DNA of 64,000 bases, taken from Thinopyrum elongatum. Taxonomy: Eukaryota > Streptophyta > Magnoliopsida > Poales > Poaceae. How positions within the stretch are numbered: position 1 is the stretch's first letter; every line of letters starts with the position of its first letter. The stretch spans positions 362,766,921-362,830,920 of the forward strand of contig CM022297.1 of the NCBI GenBank assembly GCA_011799875.1, in the 5' to 3' direction. The notes below the pieces were generated by a model. That model was not told where the DNA came from, did no database searches, and saw only the letters and a list, made by a program, of their open reading frames with translations. This document shows positions 35,444 to 47,620 of this stretch, piece after piece. The position numbers and the translations under genes were made by a program.

Positions 35444-36678
35444 ATGGCGGATGCTCGTGGCGACGACGGCGCAGCGGCCGGAGATCTGCAGGGCGCGGTG
35501 ACCGTGGCAGATGCAGTGCAGGATGTTGGCGGCATCCACAGTGGTGCGGGGAAACTCGCAACCGCTGTCGCTACTGTGGATGTGGAGAAGGAGGTGGCGG
35601 GCTCCGCCTCGGCGCTGCCGGAGCTGAAGGTGACGGCGTCGAGCGGCGCAGTCCATCTAGATGCGCAGCCTGGTGAGGAGAAGGTGGTACAGGAGGTACT
35701 TCCATTTGCTTGTACCCTAGTTGCAATATTCCTATTTAGATTGTAGAGTTAGTTTCATTGGTTGGATTGTGATTCGTAGGGTAGTACAGATGGTTAGAGT
35801 AGTTGGTTTGAGGGATGGGGTTTTCTGTATGGGGGGATGGGTTTTTTTTGTATGGGGGTTTTTTGGATTACATTCGTTGCAAAAATGCTAGACAGATCTT
35901 AATGAGAGATAGGGATCTCTATGCTTAAATGCTACACGTGATTATTAGATTTGTTTTTGAATGCTACATAGATTGGGGTTTTGAATGCTACAGACATGTA
36001 TGCTTAGATTTGTTTTTGAATGCTACACAGATTGGTATTTTGAATGTCATATGCCCAAATGGAGTGCATTAATTTTGATGTACCTATCAATTGATTAAGA
36101 ACTTACTTGATTCATCAATATATAAATTTGTCCATAATATGTAGTTATATTAGCTTTGTTGTTCAATGTGTGTGCATGACAATGGAAAATGCAAATAGGA
36201 TCATAGTATGGATAATATGATCAATGTGTCATGTGTGCATATCTAAATTAGCAGTTGGCTTCTGTATTTACTAGTAATGGATGTAATTGTATATTCAGGA
36301 GGATGATTCTGTGGGGAATAAGAGGAAGCTGGGCCTTACTGGGTTCGACCCATACGATCCAGAGTATAGTGACGACGAAGAATATGAGGTAAGCCTACTT
36401 GAAATTTAGATTGTTCATTTAGTTCCTTTGACATGGTGTATATGAATCTATAATGTATTAATGTAATTCATTCATGTGTGCAGTATGAATCTGGAGAAGA
36501 TGTGTACAACGGCAACGTCGCGTCCTTCACAGCGAAGGAGGTGGAGAAGATCAAGGCCAAGGGAGTTGCTTCCTTCTACAACCGCAAGATCAAGAAGTGG
36601 CACTGCCCCTACTGCACCACCAAGCCAAAGCCAAAGGATGGCTGCTTAGATCACCTTGTGTCTCATGAAGAGATGTAG
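35444..36678 (+). CDS. zf-XS-like zinc finger protein in the MULE, probably truncated
   Basis: Three exons with GT-AG borders and conserved phase: 35444-35695, 36299-36388 and 36484-36678, total 178 residues. The N-terminus is Ala-rich, exon 2 is acidic (DPEYSDDEEYE), and exon 3 ends with FYNRKIKKWHCPYC ... LDHLVSHEE. This fits the zf-XS zinc finger found in plant SGS3/IDN2-type proteins of RNA silencing. The TAG at 36676 is followed in another frame by 21 sensible codons (SRGEDYKIRGQHAALAKALT, then PV and TGA at 36747). So a small indel near 36675 seems to have cut off the conserved tail. TATAAG at 35271 and a G-box-like CACGTG at 35236 lie upstream. No XS domain is present. Function is inferred from the finger only. 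Confidence 0.68.
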
Positions 36679-38355
36679 CGAGTCGCGGGGAGGACTACAA
36701 GATCAGGGGGCAGCATGCTGCCCTCGCGAAGGCCCTGACTCCGGTGTGATGTGATGATGTTTTATCTTTTACTTTTGGTAAACTGAATGTGGTTGTTTGG
36801 TAAACTTTGTGTGGTGGTATCTAAACTTTGTGTGTGATCTATGGTAGTAATGTATTATGCTATCTATATTTGTCTGTCCTTAAATTTGCATGTGGTGTAT
36901 GGTGTGTTCTATTTAGATGTTGTGAGCTATTAGTTTAGGAGCTGCAATGATCAGACATGCTGCTTCAGTGTTGCTTCATTGATCAGACATGTTGCAAAGA
37001 ATAAGCAAAAAGAGCAAATAGTCCATCAGTTGATCAAATATTCCAATAACAGAGCAAAAAAACAACATTTGAATGAAGATAGTCCATCATTTGATCAAGT
37101 ATTCCAATAACAGATCAAATATTTCAATTTGAATTTGAGGCAAAATTTGAATTTGAACCAACACTTGAAGTCCATTGCCCTGTGGTGTGATGTTGCAAAG
37201 TTTGTTGAACTATTATAAACGTTAGGTGATCAATCCGATCTCTTTTGCGTGGTAAAACTTATAGTCATGAGAAATGTGCTCCAAATGAGCTCCATTTGTA
37301 ATCAAGTTTTTTTTGGACCTACTCCAAATGAGCCAAATATTTTTTATTAACACCTATTCAATCTATATAGTGTAGATGCAAAGTCTCACTATTTATTGAA
37401 TTAATCTTCATATTTTTACATTTTTTTGAAAAAATTATGCTTTAATAGAAAACCATTAAAAACACGTTTAAAATATGAAAATGAAAACTAAGTTCAGATC
37501 CTTCTTATTCACTTTGAAATCAAGCTTTGGTGATTTTTTTGATTTTTTTAATTTTTCAAAAACCTAAGGGAACCCTACCTCCTCTCCTTGAACTCTGTGT
37601 AATGTTGTACGTGATAGCTCATATGTGTGAAGGTTTTTTCATGAAAATGTCCATAGACCAAGTTTATGATTTTTGGTTGGTAACATGTCACATAAGACAA
37701 CATTGTGCGCAAGTTTTATATTTTTTTATTTTTATTTTTAAATTAATGGTGCTCATTTGACCTCGATCGTGCCACCTAGGTTTTTTTTTGAAAATTTCCG
37801 TATACCAAGTTTACTATTTTCCTCGTTAGTGTGTCTTATAAAACGACGAACGACGAAGATTTCATATTTTTTCTATTTTTTAAAATTAGTTATGCTCAGT
37901 CAAAGCCTAGATAACCCCGTTGACCAGCTCAAAACTCCTCTAAACCCCGCGGGGTTTCGCCTAACCCTAGCTCCGAACATCAGCCGTCCGATCATACACT
38001 AGCGCCAAGCGACAGCCCTCAGATGTGGTCTTCTAGAAGGGCTGGCTGCGTGCAGGCTCTGCACCGTTGGATCAGATGGACGGCTCCGCATTGTTGGATC
38101 CTGGGGCGATCCGCGAGATATTCTCCCATTGGTTGTGCTTGCCCACCATTGACTCCGTGAAAAAACATAGTTATTGGGCCCAAAATGAAACCAAGCTCTG
38201 GTTGGGCCGTCGCATTGGCTCTGTTTTTTTTACTTGACCCTTGTTTTGATTGCACCTACAGAGATTGAGTTCCCGATGCCGCGGTGGGTGTGAAAACGAG
38301 CTAGTTCACATTTGACCCCATTACTGCCACGGCGAAATAACACGTCGCACTACGG
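36679..38355. other. MULE interior between its two gene-like units
   Basis: The first 70 bases hold the frameshifted zf-XS tail and then a 3' untranslated-like region. The rest is AT-rich, with repeated AATTTGAATTTGA words near 37120-37160 and no recognised coding sequence. 37920-38280 is more GC-rich, without a known motif. Confidence 0.5.
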
Positions 38356-38364
38356 CTATTTAAG
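38356..38364 (+). promoter_or_regulatory. TATA-like box upstream of the second MULE ORF
   Basis: CTATTTAAG, 113 bases before the ATG at 38477, followed by a pyrimidine-rich leader typical of grass promoters. Confidence 0.5.
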
Positions 38365-38476
38365 CCACCTTCCTCTCACATCCCTCATCTATCTCCCATC
38401 CTCTGCCATCTGCCCTTCTTGTTCTTCGACCCCATCTTCTTCGACCCCTTCTCCTTCTTCTTCACATCCCTCAGCC

Positions 38477-38890
38477 ATGTAGTACACCGGACCAACCTAC
38501 CGCTTCCCACCCACCGTGCTGGAGAGGCTCTACCCTGCCAGCGTGTACGTTGAGCGTACACTACGTGTGTGGGTGATATCAAGGCGGAGGACCGCAAGGG
38601 GCTTCACCGAGTTCTTCCTCGCGGCCGGCTACCGCCACCTCCCACGGGGATCTCCAACGATGTTCCGCGTTGAGGAGGTCATCCAAAACGGGGTGGTGGT
38701 TGCTATCCTTGCCCACTTCACCAACCCCTTCGACGCCTTCTACCTCCTCGACCGCGTGTTTTGGTGTGGCTGCGAGTTCATCGCTTTCACCACCCACAAC
38801 ATCTTTACGGAGTACAGCAACATCTTCCCCACCGCGTCGCGCATGCACACTCTGTCGTACCCCATCGACAACACCCCGGAGGAGCAGTGA
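38477..38890 (+). pseudogene. Unknown ORF in the MULE with a stop right after its ATG
   Basis: Frame ATG-TAG then 135 open codons to a stop at 38888. The protein is not recognised; it contains YTGPTYRFPPTVLERLYPAS, AAGYRHLPRGSPTMFRVEEV and FWCGCEFIAFTTHNIF. It looks like genuine coding sequence in codon use and length, and a TATA-like box and leader precede the ATG. The TAG directly after the ATG suggests the original start was lost by mutation. A shorter protein from the ATG/GTG near 38516 is possible (124 codons). Probably captured host sequence or an element-borne gene. Confidence 0.5.
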
Positions 38891-39450
38891 AGGGTGCCCG
38901 GAGGAGCGAGGTGGAGGAGGAGCGAGGTGGAGAAGGCGGCGGCTAGGGTTTAGAACCCTCAATCTTTTTTCTTTTGTTTTGAATCTATGTTATGTTATTA
39001 AGTTGTAATTGAACTATATGATCGTGCTCTAGGCTTGTTGGCCCTATCTATGTTATGTTATTAAGTTCTATTATTAAGTTTTCTATCTATCCTATTATTA
39101 AGTTCTTGCTAGTTTGTACTTTTTTTTGAATTATTGCTTGTTTTTTGAGAGAGCTCGCTTTGTTCGTAAGCACCTAGTGCATGCATAGCTACACAAGCCA
39201 CCACCACGTTGAAGAAGCCACAAAGAATTAAGATATGTAGCCACCTAGTGCATGCAGCCAAAAATAATAAAAAAATATTGTTCAATTTATTTGTCGTAGC
39301 AAAACGGGTGCAGATGCGAGTGGATCGAAAAGGATCAAACGATGTTCTAAATCGAGGAGACACGCATCGGCGCATGCAGGCAGCGACCGTCGATGTGTCC
39401 GTGGCGGCTGGCGTGCACGAAAGTAGCTCGGTCGGCACGCATCGGCGCAG

Positions 39451-39530
39451 GCAGGCTAGCTGTGTGCATGCATAGCAGGCTAGCTGTGTGCATGCATAGC
39501 AGGCTAGTTGGATACGTCGTGCATGCATTG
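39451..39530 (+). repeat. 24-bp tandem repeat near the MULE right end
   Basis: Two exact 24-base units (39451-39474 and 39475-39498), each starting GCAGGCTAGC and ending GCATGCATA. A diverged third unit runs to about 39530. Subterminal repeats are common in MULEs and may bind transposase. Confidence 0.85.
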
Positions 39531-39663
39531 CAGGCTTCTGTCATGGCGGCGCGCGCATGCGTTTCATGCAACGGCCCAACAGTCCAACGAAACCACGGCC
39601 CAACGGTCGAACAGCGCCACTGTCCAAGGCCGCCCCACTTGTCAGGTCCAACGGGCGACACAG

Positions 39664-39839
39664 TCCAGTGCGGCCCCACTCGTCAGAGTTAACGGTCAAG
39701 CCATTGACTCGACGACAACGTCCAGTTTGCCTATTTATGAGGGTTTCAGCCAAGGGAGTGGGGAAAAGTGAGCAAAAGTTAAGAGCGTGGGGATGAATGA
39801 GTACAGCTAAGGAACCAGTGGCACAGATGTAAAAAACCC
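39664..39839 (-). repeat. Right terminal inverted repeat of the MULE
   Basis: Inverse partner of 35027-35202, ending GATGTAAAAAACCC at 39839 directly before the second copy of the 9-bp target duplication. Confidence 0.9.
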
Positions 39840-40997
39840 TTAAATTAAATATAAAAGCCTTTTAACAATTTTTGCAACCTTTTATTATTAATTTAACATC
39901 TCCGGAAATTAATTCCACCTATATAATATTTATTGGTAATACCCGATATTGCATGATAAACTCCGAAACCCTTCCGGTGACCCCGAAACGCTTCTGATTC
40001 CTCTCGAAATTATTCTGAATATTAACGAAAAATTCCACAAATAAATCCTCAATACTCATGTCCTACTAACACTTAGTAGATCGTGGTCACCTTAAGCTTG
40101 TGACCCCGTAGGTTCGGTAAATCATAGACATGAATGAAACTCCTTTGTTCAATGACCGATAGAGGAACCGTGGACGTCCATATCGATCCCTATGTTTACA
40201 CGAATGACGTTCGAGTGAACCTTTGGTTATCATGTGATGTTCCCTTTGCTTCGTGATACTTTACAAAACCCGAGGTGAGATATATCGGTTTTCTCTTGAG
40301 TCATACACATGCTCACTATACCGGTCTCCTCGTTACCGGTTTTGTTCTTCTTTATCGTTGACATGTTCCAGCATCCCCGTGATCTTGTCACCCATGTTTG
40401 GCTAGATGATGATGGATGCCATCACACCGAGAGGGCCCTAAGAGTATCTCTCCATAATCAGAGGAGCAAATTCCACTCTCGAGCTATCATGTCCCTTGCC
40501 AAACTTTTCGATGAACCTGTAAGTTGTCCTTATGATCACCGTGCCATAGATGATGTTTGAGCAAGTCCAAAGCTCATTGTATGGTAAGAAGTGACTACGA
40601 TACTCTCATGGTCTAAGGAATTAAACACACATTAACACTCCGTGCCATAGCAATTGTCTTATGACAATACCATCTCAAAATATAACACACAGGTGTGGGT
40701 CGATTCAATATGATCATTCTTCTAATGTCATACTCTCAATATTGTTTTGAGATTATCATTACTCTTAAAGATATCTCAAGATCCGAAAAACATGAGCACA
40801 AACAACACTTGATCTAGTCTTAGAGGCGAGACTAGGAATCTTATTTTACCGTTTATCGTTCTACACGTGCATATGAATTTTCCACTGAATCGCATATTGC
40901 AGGATCATAGCAGTTATAGCATAGAATATAAACTCTTAATTATGAACACGTAAATATAATAATACAATATTATTTCCTCTAGGGCATACTTCCAACA

Positions 40998-41745
40998 CCT
41001 CTCGGTGTGACGGCATCCAGTATTGTCTGGCCTGACATAGGTGACTAGGTCACAGGGATGCTGGAACACGTCAACGAGAAAGAAGAACAAAACCGGTAAC
41101 GAGAAGGCCGGTATAGTGAGAATGAGAATGACTCAGGAGTATACCAATATATCTCAACTCGGATTTTGTAGAGTATCACGAAGCAAAGGGAATAGGACAT
41201 GATAACCAAAGGTTCACCCGTATATTATTCGTTTAGTCGTAGGGATCAATATGGATGTCCATGGTTCCACTATTGGTCATTGAGCGAAAGGAGTTTTGTT
41301 CATGTCTATGTTTTACCAAACCTACAGGGTCACAAGCTTAAGGGAATCAAGATATGTTGAGTGTTAGTGGTGTAAGAGTTATGAGAAAGTATTTATGAAG
41401 TAGTTTCATGAATATTAGAAATAGTTTCTAGAGAAACCGAAAGCATTTCGGAGTTACCAGCGGAGTTTCGGGGTTTACCGGGTAATACCAGAAATTCATA
41501 TATAGGTGGAAAATGTTTCTAGAGATGTTAAATTAATATTAAATGGTTCTAGTAATGATTAGGAGGATTTTATAATTAATTAATATCCACGGGCCAAAGA
41601 AATAATAAAAAGGCCAAGTGGTGTAGAGTTATTGGGCCCTAGGGCCCAATAACATAGGGGGCACCCCCTAGCTTGTAGGAAAAGCTAGACGAGGCCGAAT
41701 TGGAGTGGGGGAGGGCTCCTCCTCCCCCTAGGGCTGGCGCTAGGG
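40998..41745 (+). repeat. Copia 3' LTR, right part
   Basis: Continuation of the LTR begun at 33869, starting with the second copy of CCTCT. It matches the inverse of the solo LTR until about 41740 (GAGGCCGAATTGGAGTG ... GGGCTCCTCC) and then diverges, so the last few hundred bases of the LTR are missing or replaced. Confidence 0.78.
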
Positions 41746-44700
41746 GAGAAGGAATAGAACATTATCATGCTCCCACTTACTTTCTTGTAAACACAAGCAT
41801 CTTCACTTTACTCGATGAAATCAAATTATTTGACCATTTCATCAGTACGAAGATTCCAACTCCACTATGCTTTCTTCAGTTCATTATAGTATCTCTTGAA
41901 GTTTGCACACTTACTAGCATCCTCTGGATCAACAAAATTACCTTAGACCGTATCAAATATACAACCTTCATTCTATTTCCATCTCATGGGAATTATTTTG
42001 ACATCCATCTATTATATCTCATAATTGAAATATTTAGTAATTGCTAGTTTAACCCGAACTGACTTTAAATATTGCTATGATGAGATAATCTCATCATATT
42101 CAATTCCTCGATCTTGTCATGAACTATTTATAACAAGTCAAGCATTGTAAAACATTTTTATCTTTGTCACTTTATAGATCCATTATTATACTTTAGACTC
42201 TAAGTCTTTCGAAGGGTTCACCAAGTTCTAAGCCTGAATTATGTGAATGGATACTATCTCGGATTATGTTGGCATATAGCCAATTTCCGGAGTCATGGCC
42301 CACCAATGCTTCTTTGTGTAGTATAGGTTCATTGTTTGTTCAACAATATTTCATCTACATACCACAAAGGTTTACACGAATTTTCTCAACCTATATAGTT
42401 CAGCTGCGAGTTCGACTGAAGTCTCTATATCTCATGTAGAGGCTTTCATATCAGCGGCGGTAAGAAATTCTAGAATTACTGCCAGTGTTTCTTTTCTTTG
42501 ATCTGATCACGAAGATTTTTCAATCTTTGTCGAGTTGCACTGTCCACCCACTCACTCTTTTACGGAAAACATTTTTTTCAAAATTTTTGCACTCAGTGGC
42601 AAAACACTTTGCCTTAGTGAAGTGATAGATGAATACCCAATCATTTGGAATAACCTACAAAATAGCACTTATTTCAGCAAATTTGTTGGCGCTTTTTTCA
42701 TTGTAAAAGCCACATTCTCTAAAGCACCACACTAAAAGTATATTGGCGAAAAAATAAATGTCATCTTTGATCTCACCATGTCATATATAGCTTGATTACA
42801 TCTACTCAAAACATTCTACTCTTAATAATTTTTTGGGAAGTGCAAGCTATAAAATTCTTTTCATAGCTCATCAGACATCCGCTAAATTTGTAACTTCAAA
42901 TTCTTTCTTCAATCCAATTGTAGAAACAATTTTTTTGTTAAAATAAGTTCTGCTTCATTCTGGAAAACATTTCAAAAGATCCAGATTTATGTCTTAGTAA
43001 ATATAAATATCTACTTGTGTCAATCTTGAAGATAGATAAATCAACTACTTGCAACAACACCTATTGAAATACACACATCAACATGCATGTTCCAATTATT
43101 TTATTGCTTGTTCTTTATGGCTTGTGAATGGTATTTCAATTTACTTCACTATTTGGACGGAAGTTGTAAGTGTTAGATGATTCATAATCATATGACTTCA
43201 ATATCCATCACTATGGAATTTCTGCATGCTGGTTTCTCCAATGTGACTAAATGAAGTGCCACACATATGTGGTATTCTTTTAGTCTTGCGACATTTAGCT
43301 TCAGTGTTATGGATATTCAATTTTATTACCAATATTCATAACATACATCCTACTCATAATAGGAGTATGGCCTTTTCTTCATAATATCAAATAACTATTG
43401 TTTTATCATGAACAACCGCCATGCAACTTATGCAATGGACTTAGAGTGTATAAAACTCTAAAATGAATTATGACAATAAATACAAAGGTAGTATGCTGAT
43501 GAAAAGTATCATAACTTTTGTAAAGTTTTCAACACATATTTTAACCTCATTGTTTGTTGATCATTTAGGCCATTGTATTTCTTGCAACGATTCGCATCAT
43601 CATGCAATCGAGTCGATATCCTTGTGATCAAATTTTAATCACAATATCGAAGAGCTAATGATCAACAAATTGATCATAATTCCCAAGAACTATATTTTAC
43701 TTGACCAACTTTCTCTACATCTTATAACTTGTATGACATTCATCCCTGAGTTGGACAATCCAGTCTTCTTTTCTTTTCTGCCTTTTACCTCTTATAGTTT
43801 TACTTCTAATATCTCTCCTACTCACAGAAGAGGCATCACACTTGAAGAATGGTGTGAGCCCCGAACTTCCCTAGGCATGTAAGTCTAGTTACATCCTTTG
43901 GTTCTATTTTTTTCTCTTTAAGTTTCTCACCATCAACTCATGACTGGCGTTCTTCCGGATCTTACACATTTTAGTCTTAAACATAGTTGAACACCTCACT
44001 AGAACTTGCAAAACAAAACACTTCTTTAGATATCACATATCTTTTAACCTTTGTTTGTTTCTAAAAACAGTTTTTAGTTCCGAGAATATCACATAACTAT
44101 CCCAAATATTTTGAAGTTCGGGTTTCTTGAAAGCAAGCAGACCGTAATGTAATTCTAGCTTTTGGATCGAAGGACTTGAGTCTTGTCATCCATAGCATCA
44201 GCATGAGAGTATTGTAAGCATGTAGTAGGACAAAATCCTTCTTAACACTTTTAGAGGACGATCCTTGCAATTATAAAGATTCAACCAGATAAATAACAGC
44301 TAACCAATTTCAACAACAAAAGTGGAACCGTGAGCCATAATACTACAACTATAATGCAAACTCCACATAGACAATGTTCATAATTAATTTGCACTAGTGT
44401 TTAAACTTAATTAATACATAATTGTGCTCCCAATCAAATTGATATCTCTCATAATTGATTTTAAGTGATTCAAGACCTTGATAAGATTCACATCCATTGA
44501 TGTGGACATCACTGATGATATGAACTTCAACCAGTAGGCAAACCTTTGCCGGTCATATCTCCATATGACTCATGTTCATCTTACGATGCTTCGTGCTTCG
44601 AGCTCAAAACGATTCTGCTAGAACTTCAACACAACCGAGTGCCATCTGCTCACATGATCTGAGCATCCACTCGTCTTACACTTCACAACCCGTTTGTACT

Positions 44701-44816
44701 CATGTGGACATGATGCATTTCGGAATGCTATGTGTCATAGACGGTAGCAACACTGGGAAGAGACCTTTTAACTTGATATTTACTATGAGATATCACCCTA
44801 ATAATTGACTACTGCA
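41746..44816. other. Unassigned AT-rich, probably repeat-derived sequence
   Basis: About 3 kb with no protein motif recognised on either strand. The text is AT-rich and full of stops, as expected for the decayed internal region of an old retrotransposon. CTCCCACTT at about 41781 resembles an inverted polypurine tract. No boundaries or target duplications found. Confidence 0.5.
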
Positions 44817-46358
44817 TGATGACCCACAAGTATAGGGGATCAATTGTAGTCCTTTCGATCAATCGTAGTCCTTTCGATAAGTAAGAGTGTCGAACCCAAC
44901 GAGGAGCAGAAGGAAATGACAAGCAGTTTTTAGTAAGGTATTTTCTGCAAGCACTGAAATTATCGGTAATGAGTAGTTTGATAGCAAGATAATTTGTAAA
45001 AAGTGACAAGTATCAATAATAAACTAAGGTGCAACAAGGTAGCCCAATCTTTTTTGTTGCAAAGGACAGGCTAGAACAATCTCTTATAATAAGTAAAACG
45101 TTCTCGAGGACACATGGGAATTTCATCTAGTCACTTTCATCATGTTTGTTTGATTCGCGTTCGCTACTTTGATAATTTGATATGTGGGTGGACCGGTGCT
45201 TGGGTGTTGCTTTTACTTCAACAAGCCTCCCACTTATGATTAACCCCTCTCGCAAGCATCCGCAACTACGAAAGAAGAAATAAGATAAAATCTAAACATA
45301 GCATTAAACATGTGGATCCAAATCAGCCCCTTCCGGAATAGCGCATAAGCTAGGGTTTAAGCTTCTATCACTCTAACAACCCACCATCTAATATCTAATC
45401 CACAATGCATTCCCTTAGGTCCAAAGATGGTGAAGTGTCATGTAGTCGACGTTCACATAACACCACTAAGGGAATCACAACATACACATCATCAAAATAT
45501 CGAACGAATACAAAATTCACACGATTACTTATGACAAGACTTCTCCCATGTCCTCAAGAGCAAAAGCAACTACTCACAAATCATATTCATGTTCAAGATA
45601 AGAGGGGTATTGAATAGCATAATGGATCTAAACATATAATCTTCCACCAAATAAACCAACTAGCATCAACTACAAGATGTAATCAACACTACTAGCAACC
45701 CACAAGTACCAATCTGAGGTTTTGATCCAAAGATTGAATACAAGAGATGAACTAAGGTTTAAGATGAGATGGTGCTGGTGAAGATGTTGATGAAGATTGG
45801 TCCTCCCACGATGAGAGTGTTGTTGGTGATGATGATGACTTCAATTTCCCCCTCCCGAAGGGAAGTGTCCCCGGCAGAATCGCTCATCCGAAGAGCAAAA
45901 GTGCTCCTGCTCAAGTTCCGCCTTGAGACGACGGTGCTCCATCCTGAAAGTCCTCTCCTTATTTTTTTTCTAGTGAAAATGGGCTTCTATACCAGAAGAT
46001 GGGCACCGGAGGCTGGCCAGGGGCCCCACGACCTACCAGGGCGCGCCTAGGGGCGTGGGCGCCCCCTGGTGCCTAGTGGGCACCTGGGTGTCCCCCTCTG
46101 GTACTTCTTTTCTCCAATAATTTTTATTTATTCGAAAATAAATCTCCGGGAAATTTCAGCTCATTTGGAGATGTGCAGAATAGCTATCTCTGAAGTAGCT
46201 TTTTCAGGTCCAAAATTCCAGCTGTCGGCAATCTCCCTTATCATGTAAACCTTGCATATTAAGGGAGAAAAGGCATTAGAATTGCTCCACAAAGTGTTAT
46301 AATGATTAAAAACACTATAAATAACATTAGGAAAACATGATGCAAAATGGACGCATCA
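44817..46358 (-). repeat. 3' LTR of a second Athila-type element
   Basis: It starts TGATGACCCACAAGTATAGG and ends ATGGACGCATCA, about 1542 bp, matching the LTR at 4785-6301 throughout. A small duplication of GTAGTCCTTTCGAT is present near 44846-44877. Directly after it comes ACTCCCCCGACCTT, the inverse of a polypurine tract, so this is the 3' LTR of a minus-strand element whose interior lies to the right. Confidence 0.87.
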
Positions 46359-47620
46359 ACTCCCCCGACCTTAGACCTCGCTTGTCCTCAAGCGAAAGCC
46401 GATATCAATAATGATGTCCACATGTTTAGAGAGAGAGGTGTCGATAAAAACAAAATACGAACATAGTAGCATCATGATCATTATTATAACATCAATAAAC
46501 TTTATCATAAAACTTCTCATGAGCAAGTAACAATTCATCAGAACATCAAAGTATAAGGAATAAACTTTCTCGAAAACTAACAAACTATGTTCTCAATCAA
46601 CAATGCAATTGCAATTCATCATATTTTCAGGAAGGGTCTCATGTTGGAGCTTTTTAGCAAGTCCACATACTCAACCATCATTTAGTCTTCTATGATTGCT
46701 AACACTGACAACATATATATGGAGCAAAATGTTTCAGCCGGATATATAGAAAGATAGGGGCTTATAATTTTGCCTCCCAACTTATTCACCACAAGGGTGA
46801 TGTCAACAGTACTCATGATCACTCTTATCCAACTGGATATATGTGCCTAAATCTTTCCCCACCACATGATGCTTACAAAAGAGAAAAATAAAAAGGAATA
46901 GAGGAGAACACTATTGACTCTTGCATAAAAAGTAAATACATAAAAGTAAAAGATAGGCCCTTCGCAGAGAGAAGCAGAGGTTGTCATGCGCTTTTTGTTT
47001 TTGGATGCACAAGATCTTAGTGCAAAGGAATGTAACATTATATTGCCCCTTATGATAGCAACCTTTATTATGCAGTTCGTCACTTTTATTTCTTTGCCAT
47101 CACAAGTTTGTACAACGCTTATTTTCCCTTACAATAAAAGATCATACATATTTAGAAGCAATTTTTATTGCCTTATGCACCAATGACAACTTACTTGAAG
47201 GATCTTATTCAATCCATATGTAGGTATAGTGGACTCTCATAACATGAAACTGGGTTTATGGTTTTTGGATGCACAAGTAGTATCTCTACTTGGTGCGTAT
47301 TTTTGTCTAGCAAAGATATTGGGCAAGCACCACATGTTGGAGGATCTATGACAATAAAACTTATATGTGAATATAAGCAAACATAATTCTTTACATTGTC
47401 TTCCTTGTCCAACATCGACAATTTGGCATAAAATACTTAATGGGGGCTCACAATCATAAAAGAGGTCCAAGATAGTATATTTGCATGTGAATCTTCTCTT
47501 CCCTTATTAATTTTTTGATGAATTGCATCATTGACCAATGCTATGTTTGTCAACTTTCAATAAATTTTATCACTTATACTTTTCCTTATGTAATGTCATT
47601 ACTTTCTATAAGACTAGTAA
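46359..47620 (-). mobile_element. 3' internal non-coding part of the second Athila-type element
   Basis: Starts with the inverted polypurine tract and CCTCGCTTGTCCTCAAGCGA. No pol frame is present. It ends near 47620, where a different sequence begins (GACTAGTAAGTGTGCACGTG). The 5' part of this element is not in the window. Confidence 0.62.

Larger units (their letters stand above)
35027..39839 (+). mobile_element. Mutator-like element carrying gene-like cargo (Pack-MULE type)
   Basis: Terminal inverted repeats of about 175 bp begin GGGTTTTTTACATCTGTGCC at 35027 and end with the inverse at 39839; the inner end is near CTGACGAGTGGGGCCGC. A perfect 9-bp target duplication TTAAATTAA is at 35018-35026 and 39840-39848, diagnostic of the Mutator superfamily. 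Length 4813 bp. No MURA transposase frame was seen, so it is nonautonomous. It holds a spliced zf-XS-like gene and a second ORF, both on the plus strand and each with its own TATA-like box. Confidence 0.92.
34384..40997 (-). mobile_element. Solo LTR of a copia element, antisense, split by a MULE
   Basis: On the minus strand it starts TGTTGGAAGTATGCCCTAGA (40997) and ends CGTTTCCCATCA (34384), with 5-bp target duplications CCTCT on both sides. Without the MULE and its target duplication the LTR is about 1792 bp. Its first 200 bases match the LTR it landed in (33869 onwards) in inverted direction, so both belong to one family. No internal region is present, so it is a solo LTR left by LTR-LTR recombination. 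Confidence 0.88.
30380..41745 (+). mobile_element. Ty1/copia retrotransposon, 5' truncated, with split 3' LTR
   Basis: The internal region 30380-33868 reads gag end, protease, integrase, RT, RNase H in copia order, then a polypurine tract (GTGCAAGGGGGAGTC, 33854-33868) and the 3' LTR. The 5' LTR and start of gag are missing at the Sabrina-like boundary. The 3' LTR is cut at 34383 and resumes at 40998. Numerous stops and frameshifts make it non-functional. Sequence character is that of the large Angela/BARE-type Triticeae copia elements; the exact family is not assigned. Confidence 0.88.
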
